Below, one piece after another: positions 50,581 to 61,600 of a stretch of DNA of 64,000 nucleotides. This stretch comes from Cordia subcordata (Eukaryota > Streptophyta > Magnoliopsida > Boraginales > Cordiaceae). The notes below the pieces were generated by a model. The model saw only the letters and a program-made list of their open reading frames with translations. It did no database searches and was not told the origin of the DNA. The stretch covers positions 2,884,001 to 2,948,000 of the forward strand of contig JAPTOF010000007.1 in the NCBI GenBank assembly GCA_028554755.1. Reading direction: 5' to 3'. Position 1 is the first letter of the stretch. Each line of letters starts with the position of its first letter. The translations under genes and the position numbers were made by a program.

Positions 50581-50870
50581 TCATCTTTCTTCCAAAGTTT
50601 CATCGTGAAGTGTTTCTTGGGATCCTTCATTTATCAAGTTTGGAAGGAAAGGAATCAAAGAATTCACTGCAATTTCGATGATTTTATTTTTAATGTGAAA
50701 AATAGGGTGTGTATGTGCAGGAAGCCTAGAAATTGCTTGCTTAGGACTGCTATTTTTTAGGCATGAAAAATTGATGAAGCTAGACTTCAGTGACCGCACT
50801 TGGTGCTTTTGTAATTTTTGTAAATCCTTTTTTTAATGATATTCTCTTTTGCCCACCCAAAAAAAAAAAA
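50575..50870 (+). mobile_element. 5'-truncated LINE 3' end with poly(A)
   Basis: After the MAIN-like sequence one frame gives FIYQVWKERNQRIHCNFDDF, the typical tail of plant LINE reverse transcriptases (zinc-binding end). A stop at about 50758-50760, a short 3' UTR and an A12 run (50859-50870) follow. Only the last ~300 bp of a LINE are present. The exact 5' junction (50560-50600) and a target duplication could not be fixed. Confidence 0.65.
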
Positions 50871-50920
50871 GTGGTATTTCATAAACCATCAAGAGTGCTT
50901 GTTGTTCACCTCTCAATTAA

Positions 50921-51347
50921 TGCTCCGTTTGTTTTGCCAAAAATAACTTATTTTAGAAAATATTTTTTTATGGAAAATTTTTTCCTAAAAACTTTCAATG
51001 TTTGATTGTCATAATAAAAAATAATTAAAAAATATTTTTAATGAAACTAAAAAAATATAATTATGTGCGCTGGCATAGGGCGGGCCTAGGTCCAAGGGGC
51101 TAGGGGCTAGGGGCTAAGGGGCAGCGAGATAGGGAAGTTGGGAGGGGGGTTAAAAGGGCTAGCCGTAAAAGATGTGATGTGATGTGTTGTGTGTCAAGGG
51201 TGGGAAAGATAGAATTTGATAAGTGTGTGGAAAATATTTTTTTGTTTTTAGAAAAGGAAAAAATTTTCAGAAAAATATCTTTATTTTACATTAACCAAGA
51301 AAATCACCTTATTTCCTAGAAATATTTTCCGCAAGACAAACGGAGTC
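50921..51347. mobile_element. MITE with CTCCGTTTG termini
   Basis: The left end TGCTCCGTTTGTTTTGCC and the right end in reverse (GACTCCGTTTGTCTTGCGG) are inverted repeats. Each is followed by sequence of the AAAATA(A/T)... type that also pairs. TAA stands on both sides (50918-50920 and 51348-51350). It lies 50 bp after the LINE poly(A). It is non-coding. Confidence 0.6.
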
Positions 51348-53211
51348 TAATTTAGCCAATAAGTCCGTATTCGTTATTTCTTTCACTCTTCAATATGTAT
51401 ACATATGTGCACACACACATGGTAGATGATCTCTAATTCAATTATTTCCTCACTTTCACATATGCTATATTCTTTACATGCATAAAAATGTAGATGCCTA
51501 ATTTTTTTTTTTCTAAATTGAGATGATCATTTAATAGCAATATCATATATAGTCCACAAATGCATTTCATGAATATAATTGACCTAGCTATGCTCTTTCT
51601 CTTGTTCCTTTTTTTTATTGGCTTGAGCAAGGTCACTTATAGAATGGACTCGTGCATTTTTTTTTTCTTTTTCTCTATGGCAGAAAATTACATAATCAGC
51701 TTCTTTTTAATAGTAAAAAATTCACAACGTGTAAGATTACTTTAAATCTACCCACAACATACATGTAAGGTATAATCCAACTTACACTATAGATATGAAG
51801 GTGTACCGACATATCATCTTCTTAATAAGAATAATCAAACATTAAAAAAATGCATGCATCTTCTACATTAAACCACTTGATGTAACCCCAAGAATTAGGT
51901 TTTCCTTCTCACTTAAGGACGATATAAGAGTTGGACTACTCAATTAGGTTTACTTATTGGTTAAGGATTAATGGAATAAGATTTGGGACCTTCAAAATGA
52001 ATCATTATCAGCTTTAAATTCGTCTACTAAATCCTTTTACCCCAATTGAAAATGATACTAACTCCCCGATGCAATCAATAAGTTATTAAAGGAGAACGTT
52101 AAAGAGATTCTTTCTCTAAAAATAATTATTAACTAAATGGATTTGTATCTTTTTCTTAACCCACTCAGCAAAAAAGAATCATTATCAGCGTTAAACTTGT
52201 CGACCAAGTTCTTTGACCCCAATTGAAAATGGTCCTAACTCCCCGATGGAGGCATCCAGCTTGTAAGTTGTCAGGGAAGGATGTTAAAGGGATTTTTTTT
52301 GGGAAAATAATTACTAAATAAACAATGACAGCCTTTTTCTATATGGACAAATCTTTAACATTTCTAAAGGACTATGTCTCGACAAAAGAGGAAAATTAAA
52401 TTAATCTATATATATTCCTCATACTAAAAGCAAATTTTTTAAGTCCTCTAAAGTTGGTCCGTACAGTAATAACATTTCTTCATATATGTATATGTTTATA
52501 TGTTATTTTTATAATTTTATTAAAAGTAAATCTTTTAGTATAAAATTAAAAGCAACTTTCTTAGGCGGTTTAAAGACTTGACCCTTTTTTTGGTCATCCA
52601 CACCGTCCACTCGCATTTCCTTATATGACCGTTCTATATTACAAGCCCCCAACCCCCCCCCCCCTCCAATCTCGTACGAGATTTGAACTCAAAACTTTAT
52701 TTTTAAAGGAGATAAACCCAACCACTTGAACCACCTCTAATCCCTCATTAATGTTAGATTAATATTTCAATTGGTATAAAAATTTATCATTTCTAGTTAT
52801 TTCCAAACTTACTATTTTCAATAATTTTTTTTGTTAGGAGTTTATTTATATTTAATGTGAGAAGATTAAAATGGTAAAACTTTAAATACATAGAATCATT
52901 TTAATTAATTTTAACGAGTATAATGTTGTACTCGTTAAATGAAATCGTAAATTATTAAGAAAGAGATTAATTCAAATTCAATATATTCTCCTTGTAGTCA
53001 TATTACCACTGCGCGTCTGGTACAAAATTTCACAATATAATGTCAAAGCAAGTATCCTCTATATGTTGCCACTTGATTGCACATTTGCGTTTTTATTAGA
53101 CATTGTTAAAAGTAAAATTTATAATTTTGCTACAAAGAAACATTATATAAGTAATTTGTTGGTTGACACTAATGACGAATATAAAAACTTGGGAACATAA
53201 GAAATGATGCT

Positions 53212-53233
53212 AAATATATATATACATATACAT

Positions 53234-53278
<45 letters not shown>

Positions 53279-53290
53279 TATACATAATAT
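53212..53290. repeat. TA/CA microsatellite
   Basis: Alternating TATACATA, (TA)16 and CACACACA units. Confidence 0.85.
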
Positions 53291-53569
53291 ACTTTGTTCC
53301 TTTCGTTGGCAAAGGAAATTGAAATTTTGACAATTCATTTCATAATTACTGTCATTATAATTTTTAATTCTTTTTTCTTATAGTCCTTAATTTAGAAGTC
53401 ACTTATAGCTAGTTGAAGATCTTAAACAAATTAGGTGACAATTATTCAATTTCAACAAATTCTTGTGGACCTCCTACTAACATTACTCGTGTCCTGTTCC
53501 CAAGATGTTTTTTTGTATTTTGAGTAGGCCTTGCGAATAATCGTTAGTTCATCTATTTCTCGCTAATCA

Positions 53570-53975
53570 ACTCGCTACTAGAAAATTTAGATTAGTGACG
53601 GAATAATTCGAAACTAATCCGTCAGTAAATTTTGTTTAGTGATAGATTAGTGATGGAAAACATGTCTTTAAATAAGGTGCAGCCAGTATTTCATTTCTAA
53701 TTAGTGTCGGATCTGTTTCGTTTTATCAGTATTTAATTGGAGCCCAAAATCTCTGTAACTAGGTAGTGAGTGATTAGAAACCGAAGTTTCGGTTGCTAAT
53801 TAGAGAAAAAATGTCAATTGCTAAATTAGATACGAGAAAAGTACATGCCTTTTGGTCGCTAATTAGAGACGGCTATATAGCCGACTCCATTTGGTGGCTA
53901 ATTTGAAAAAGATAAATAAATATATTTCTAGAATAGAGACAGAAATTCTATCTCTAATCGGTCTCTCTCTCTCTC
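53570..53975. repeat. CACTA-like subterminal repeat segment
   Basis: It begins CTACTAGAAAATTTAGATTAGTGACGGA, a phrase typical of CACTA transposon ends. Then come many short words in both orientations (TAGTGACGGA, TAATCCGTCA, GCTAATTAGAGAC, TCTCTAATCGG). No transposase is present and the outer ends are eroded, so it is a remnant. Confidence 0.45.
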
Positions 53976-56900
53976 TATATATACATTAATATATTAATTT
54001 GATTTTATGAGAACCTGCTATAGCTTTAAATTTTTACAAAAATTACCTAATTAATCTATTAGATCCTAAAGCAAATTTTCCAATAATAACAATGATGACG
54101 ATGACGACAACAATCACCACCTCAATAATAATAATAGTAATAGATTGCTAAAAGATAAAAACAACGATTCATAGTTATATTATAGTACCCAAAAGTTATC
54201 ATGGTCACAAAAAAATTACTTGTATATAAGTACATCATACAATAGCGTTGCAAACTTATCATCCAAATAGTTCATCAACTTCAAATTTTGTATCTGACTC
54301 ATATTCATTATCTTCTTCAAAAAGTTCATCAAACTTCAAATTTTATATCTGAGTCATACTTATCAGCTTCTTCCTCAGCATCATCACTTTAGGCACATGC
54401 AAAACGACATCTTTTAAGATTCCAACGTTTTCAACTTAGTCTCGGAGATGTTCACACCTTTCTTCACCGTTCAAAACCTAAGAGAGAGAGAGAGAGAGAG
54501 GGAGAAAAAAAAAAAAAAGTTTATCAATTGAAAATATTAATAGTCCAAGAAACTACGTAGAAGTTTTCAGTCTAAAAGCAAAGTAGTAAATGTAGCAAAA
54601 AAAAGGTCAACTTCATGCCCTTTGGTTCTCAAAAGAGGGTAATGTGGTTGGCAGACGAAAATGACACTTATTGGCACTTTTATAACAATCGAGATTAAAT
54701 TTACACTTTTCGTAAATAGGGACCAAATTAATATCTTCTGAAATAATAGAGTCCATTTGTGAAAATTTTCTATTAATTTATGACAGAATAGATTACATTT
54801 TTGGAGGTCAAACGATCACAAAAGATTACATTATTCAATGCACAAATTTTTGTTGTACAATAAAGGGGTGATAAAAGTAAAGGAGTGATCAAAGACCTAA
54901 TTGTGGTATGTCTCTCATTTTTAGTGTGAGTAGATTTAGGGATTTATTCCCATTAAATACATGTTGTAATCGGCCTTTAACGTTCTTTAAAGTAAAAAAA
55001 AAAAAAAAAGGTAAAAATGTGGTTTAAAGTATTACTCTACTCTTTCATATAAGACTCATAAAGTTCAAGAAAACAATCTTAGAAATCCTTGTTTCCTCCT
55101 CAACCTCTTTTTTTTTTGGTAGTAACAATAAAGTCATAGAAGTGCTTCGTAGAAAAACGTAAACAAATTTAATTTTAAGTGACAGATTTATTCAACCTCC
55201 ATAGATTCTTGTGAACTTATTATGATTTTACAGAGTTTTTTTTTTTTCTAAGAAATATAGCAAATTTCATTAAGCTCAACTAATTATTTACAAATCAACA
55301 AATTTGTCAAACTAAAATATCACCTAACCTCCACCTGCTCATAGAGATAATATTTTGTTCAGTATGAACAAATTTCCTACCACTAATAGCCTTCAACCTA
55401 ATAGTACAAAGAATTTCATTAAAAGCTACTCCTTTATTAAAAATTTACCACAATGTAACCTCTGTTAAAGATTCTACGGGAGTTGTTATAAAGCTACACA
55501 CGAAATGAATCTGGTAGGGAACTCAGAAGTCTATTCGTTACTTTTATGAAAATTTTTCATCAAGCTATCCGAAAATACAACTAGAATTAAAAGAGAAGTA
55601 TTATATGATTCTTTAAACGTTAAGATGATTATCTAAAAAAAATTGTAAAAGATACGACAGGAGTGAGATGGTACAGTAAAGGTTAAAAAAAGGGGTAAAA
55701 ATAATCCCAAAAGAACATACAATGAGATAAGAACTCTATGGAATGGTTCAAATGAGTTGAAACATGATGGTTGAAGACACCTGTCAAAAAATATGAATTT
55801 AAAAATGTTATACATCAAATAAAGAAAAATGAAAGAGAAAAGACTTAATTAAGATGAGGTAAACCGATTCTTTCATATAAAATTTCACATAACTCTCAAC
55901 AAAAATTATTAACGGTCATGTTGTGTATCAAGATTTGTCAATTGTGGTCGAATTTCGCCAAATATACTGACGATCAAGTTCCACCAGTTGAGTTTCTCTT
56001 GTAACCCAAAAAAAAATGATGGATCATATCAATAATTCACCCCATTGATTATACGAGACTTAAATGGATTAAAAATTTTCAAGTGTTACAAAATTTTCAA
56101 CCCAAACTAAGCAGAGACTATATTTCATGCACAAGAACCTCACTACCAAGGCAATGGGTCCCACTTGGAGAAACTTTAGATATCTCCCCAAGAAAATCAT
56201 GGTCCTCCATTACAACAAAAAGAAAAAAAATCACCAAAATAGGGGATTGCTCATTTACTTTACAAAAGTTATTTATGATAAGCATGCTAGCAATATTGGA
56301 TGTGAATTATTTCATAATATCATAATTTTGTGATAAGATTTGATAAGAAATAGAATGTTAATTAATTTAATTGAAGATCTAAATTTATCTAGTAATATCC
56401 TAATACAAAAAAGATTTGATCAGATATAACCCATTAATTGTTCAAATGTTGATAAAATAATGGTGATACTAAAATAAAATTACTTGCATCACCATTATTA
56501 TAAAGTAACTAATAATTTAAATATATTTTTATTTTTTATTGTATCATAACGTCATAAAAAAACTCTTAAAACAAATAGCTTTTGAATGGCTTTCTTGGTA
56601 GCTACCTTTACCTTCTCCTCTAAGCTTTCGAGTACAATACACGTTCCTCCTAAGTCATAGTTGACACAATTTATTCATCATTCTCCAATGGCTACGAGGA
56701 ATTTCGACTTTTCAAAAGGACTTAATCAGTAAGCAGTCCCTTTTCCCATTGCTTTGAACTTTCTTGTAACAAACCCCTACAACCACATTAAAGTTTTGCG
56801 CTAAGCTTGCCTTCGTGGCTTTTTCCATCTTCTTATTCCTTGCTTGCAAAAGATGGACTAATTTTATACACTTTGTTGCTTTTTTTTCCTAGATCTAAGA

Positions 56901-58614
56901 AATTGAATCTAGTACATTTTTTTTGTTCTCCAGTATTTCAATAGTCAAATTCTCCAGCCTAGCTTTTATTATCTTTAGAATTTATGCTAAACAACACGTA
57001 TTAGGCTTCCTTTATTCATTCACAACACCGCTTATACGCTCCTCTTTTTTTTTCTTTCTATTAGTATGGGCTCCATGGCCATGGAAGATTCACCAACTCG
57101 TAAGTCGCCTGTGCACTTCTCTTATTTCCCCAATAGCATGGGCTCCACAACCATATAAAGTTTATTAGTAATCTGTAATAAATAAATGCAGATAATTTTT
57201 ACATTTATTAAACATTAACTTAATTATAAATTTATGGTATTATTGCATGAGATGAGTTCTCTTTATTAATTAGATCTACTCTTGCATTCTATTCTTACTA
57301 TTTGGGGATAATAACTTAATCACGTGTTTATCATATTCTTTTCTTTTATACGAGTACTCTTTATTATTTATGGTTAATTTACTCAAATTGACTTTATTCA
57401 CACCATATGATAGGGTATTAATTTAATATCTACGAGATCTCTTTGTTAATAGTCAATGATTTCTTACATTATTCTCATTAAAACATCTACTTGTCTACAT
57501 CTAATTAAAAAAGATTTTAAAAACCCATCCAATTTAATTAACATCAAAAGAAAAGAAATTAAATATTAGGGTACCTTGACTTGCTTCAAATTATGCCACC
57601 AAAAACATGAAAATTCTTTCAACCGCTTCACCCCAAAGTCTCCTCAGGTAAGAAAAGTGGGCCTTCGTGTTCTTTTGACTGTGTGTATGAGAGGCGCCAT
57701 ATGAATGGTAGGTCAGTTTAAAAAGTTGCGTCTAACAAAAAAATTTTTTTTTTTTAAATTTGATGTAATCAAAGCTTTGACATTGACAAGCAACAAACTG
57801 AGAAAAGAAAAAGGAAAAAAGAAAAGTATTCTCAAGTTACTTTCCGTTTTTAATAAAAAGCGAAAAAGAAAAATAAAATAACAAAAAGAAAAATCATCAA
57901 AAGAGTGACTTCCTCTCGAAGACTTCAACAGTAGCTAGACAAGCAGAGGAAGTAAACCACTGGTTGGAAAAATATGACCCAAGGGGCCGCGACAGTAATT
58001 TTAAGTCAACGGAGGGGCAAAATCGTCCCCCAAAACCCCGCCAACGCTCGTCATCCGTCGCTGACATGACATGATCATGGAAGTTAACTTATACCAATTT
58101 ATCATTTTCGTGACCCGTAACTGTTCTATTTTCATTTTTAACAAATTAATTTTATAACTAACAAAATTTTTAATTTTTTTTGGTTAAAAAAAACATAGAA
58201 ATTTCATGTCTAATGTACCTGAAGCACGTATTTATTTAATTTTTTAATGTTAAAATCTTGTTAGATATTTAAAGTGTTTTTTAAACGAAAAGGGTAATAA
58301 ATTTTTCACCGATCTTCTTTGTCGCATCTCCACGGCCCCACGCGCGCGAGCCCACTAGCGCCCCCTCTCACGTCCACGCGCCCTCTTCTCTCGCACCTAT
58401 TTAATACAGCAAACACTCCACTCTCCGACCCTGCAGCTTCAAATTCTTTGCGTTTTGTTTAAAAATCCTTTCTTGCTTTCTCTCTCTACCTATACATACA
58501 CACCTATATATGTATATTTGTATATAAGTATATTATATATAGTCCTCTTGGGCCTATTTTAAGCATTACTTGAATCGTTTATATTTTTAGCTTTTTATTT
58601 GCTAATCGAAGACA

Positions 58615-61600
58615 ATGTCGGGCCGTGGTGGTGGTGGCGGAGGACGCGGTGGCGGACGTGGCCGGGGCAAAAGTCAAGGTCAAGGACAACAGCAGTCGGG
58701 TTCGGCTGGTCGCGGTGGTGGCCGCGGGGGAGGACGTGGTCGTGGTGGTGGTGGCCGCGGCCGTGGATCGTCGGGATATGGTGCTCCGACTCCGTCTACG
58801 GCTGCTTCTTCGTCGTTGAGCGCCGAGGTTGAGCGGAAACTTACGCTTCAGCCATCGACTTCGGGCTCGGCTTCGGCTGGGCCGAGCTCCTCTCTGCAGC
58901 CTCAACCGGCTCCGGTGGGTCAGCCAGTGCAGCAACAGGTGGCTCCGGCTGTAAAGGAGGTTCAACAGCAACCACTTGCCGCGCCTGTGACGTCGTCGAA
59001 GGCGATTCGACCTCCGCCGAGACCGGGATACGGGACTATCGGCCGAAAATGCATTGTCAGAGCCAATCATTTTCTCGTTCAAGTCGCCGATCGCGACTTG
59101 CATCAGTATGATGTACGTTTGACTAACATTTATTTATACTCTCTGTACATACATACGTGTTTACATCTCTATATATCGTATGTGTATTGACACGTGTACA
59201 TATTGTTTTGTTTATTTAACAATACACGTGTGTTTTTTTCTTTCTTTTCTTTTTGTGGTATACACACACACACGCGCATATATTGAAAACGTGCTCGTGT
59301 TATAATTTCGAAGTGTTCCGAGCCTTATTGGTTGTTTCTGCAGTATTTTTGTTATTTATGCATGGTTGCTTTATAAGTTTCTAAGGTGGGTAAGTCTCTT
59401 AGAACAATATGGAATGTCATGTCATTTATGAACCAGCCAAAGGATATGTTCCTTACTTTGTCGTTTGGGTTTGGTGTTTCTGGGAAACAGTTATCTATTT
59501 TATATTTTGTATGGTTGAATCTATTTACATACTGAGCTTCTGTTACATAGTTTGAGGTTTGCCGATATTGCTAGTCAGATTAAATCTCAAAGTTAATCTG
59601 TATGTTATGGCAATGTGGTCTGTAATCTTGTATATTGCCCCTTGGTATTCTCCTGTGTGTGAGCTTTGCATTCTTGAAGTCTTTTCCATTTACATGGTTC
59701 ACGGGAATGAATTTGTAGGTGACAATTTCTCCTGAGGTTGCCTCAAAGAAAATCTGCAGGAGCATAATGACTAAGCTTGTTAATAGCTACAAAGACTCAC
59801 ACCTGGGGAAGCGAATGCTTGCCTATGACGGTAGGAAAAGTGCTTACACGGGAGGGCCATTGCCATTTAGTTCCAAGGACTTTGTCATCAAGCTTGATGA
59901 TGACGATGGTAGAAGGTATAGTTTCTTTTTTTGGCCTGTTTCAAGATGTTGTCATCTATTCATAGTTGCTTTGTCTATACTTAATAAATTTGCAGGGGAG
60001 ATCGTCAATTCAAGGTCAGTATAAAATTTGCTGCCAAAGCAGACCTCTATCATCTCAAACAGTTCTTGCAAGGTAGACAACTTGATGCTCCACAAGAGAC
60101 TATACAAGCTCTTGATGTGGCCCTTAGGGCAACTCCCTCATCCATGTAAGACATAGATCTGCAGCTTAATGTGATAGCTTACTGTTTGCTATTCCTTATG
60201 TTGAAATTATTGTAATTATGAAGAGCATTGACTATATTAGAACTGTGATGGGTAAGTCTGTTTCCCTTTTGATTGCAGTTATGAAGTTGTGGGAAGGTCA
60301 TTCTTCCATCCCGATCTGGGCAACTACGATGAGCTTGGTAATGGTGTAGAGTATTGGAGAGGTTTCTATCAAAGTCTACGTCCAACACAGATGGGACTCT
60401 CACTCAACATAGGTATGAGATCACTTCAAAGCCCATATTCTTTACATTCTATGTGTTATCTAGTGGCTTAAGTTGTTTTCATGATTTCCATATTGCAGAT
60501 ATGTCCGCAAGAGGATTTTATGAGCCAATTCTGGTCAACGAGTTTGTTGCTAAGTACTTCAACAAGGATTTATCAAGGCCTCTATCTGATCAAGATCGTA
60601 TTAAGGTAGTCCACTCTAACTATCCAGCATGGCGGAACACACACGCACTCTCTCTCTCTGTTGCTCATATATTGCTAGTTTGATTTGCTGATCAAATTAT
60701 GAAGTTTGTAAGTCTACTAGTAATGTACATTCTTCTTTTCTTGGATCAACTTCTTTTATTCGGCTGATCTTTAGTTCTTCAGCATAATGTTTCTGTAGCC
60801 TCTCTCTGTCACCCTCTCTCTTTCTCTTATTTCTTGCTTTTTGTTGCTAATTTCTAGCTGAAGAAAGTTCTCAAAGGTGTGAGAATAGAGCTCAACCATC
60901 AAGGGTACAAGAGACGATGCAAAATCTCAGGGTTGTCACCTAAAACGTTGCAGCAAACAACGTAAGATAAGTTTTTGAAAAATGTTTATCTATTTTGCGT
61001 TTGAAATTTGTCGATCTGGACAAGTCACATAGTTGTGTCCTTCTTTTTTCTTGAGTTAAAAACATGAATTACATTTGCTGTCTTTGATTTAGTGTCCGTG
61101 TACAAGTGTGTGATCATTGTTTATGAGCAAATATGATTGTTTGAGGCATTTTGATTTGTGATTCCCACCTTTCATCCTATTCCAACTTACATTGTCTTTG
61201 CTATGTGCTACATTTACTTCAGAAGAAGATGTTCTCAGCTTTTGCTGATATAGGCTGCCTTTCAATTTCATGACTTTACTCTTCTTTTATCTTCTTAATA
61301 TTGCAACAGAAACTTGTGTTCTGATATCTCTCTGATTTTGTTATCTTGTAATCATTCTGATAAACTCGTTTGTGGTTTCTCGCTCTCTCGGAATGAAACT
61401 TTGTTTTACCCTTTTGGTTGTGTAGGTTTCTTGATGAAACAGGAGTCCAAAAGTCTGTTGTGCAGTATTTTCAGGAGAAATACCACATTTCACTGAGATA
61501 TACCTCTTTGCCTGCACTTCAAATTGGGAGTGATGCTAAACCTGTTTATCTGCCTATGGAGGTTGGCTGTCCTCTCTAAGTAGTCCTGTGCAAATGCTTT

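Larger units (their letters stand above)
50871..58614. other. Long AT-rich intergenic region upstream of AGO5
   Basis: About 7.7 kb with no gene I can support. Contents: a MITE at 50921-51347; a diverged tandem duplication at about 51990-52320 (offset 177 bp, shared CCCCAATTGAAAATG and TAACTCCCCGATG); (TA)n/(CA)n microsatellites at 53212-53290; a CACTA-like segment at 53570-53975; a (GA)n tract at about 54481-54500. A T10-preceded segment near 55240-55440 could be an old LINE end in reverse. Short frames such as 56083-56325 and 56923-57168 match nothing I know. The last ~300 bases are the AGO5 promoter and 5' UTR, with a TATTTAATA box at 58399-58407. Confidence 0.6.

Noticed and set aside
50871..58614. 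Small genes in the long AGO5 upstream region
   Set aside because: All frames are under about 85 codons, low-complexity or AT-driven, with no recognisable motif. I also looked for tRNA-like cloverleaf and box sequences and saw none I could support.
58579..59103. 174-codon Arg/Ser-rich frame on the minus strand
   Set aside because: It is the complement of the GC-rich first exon of the AGO5-like gene. Its composition comes from Gly/Arg/Gln codons on the other strand.
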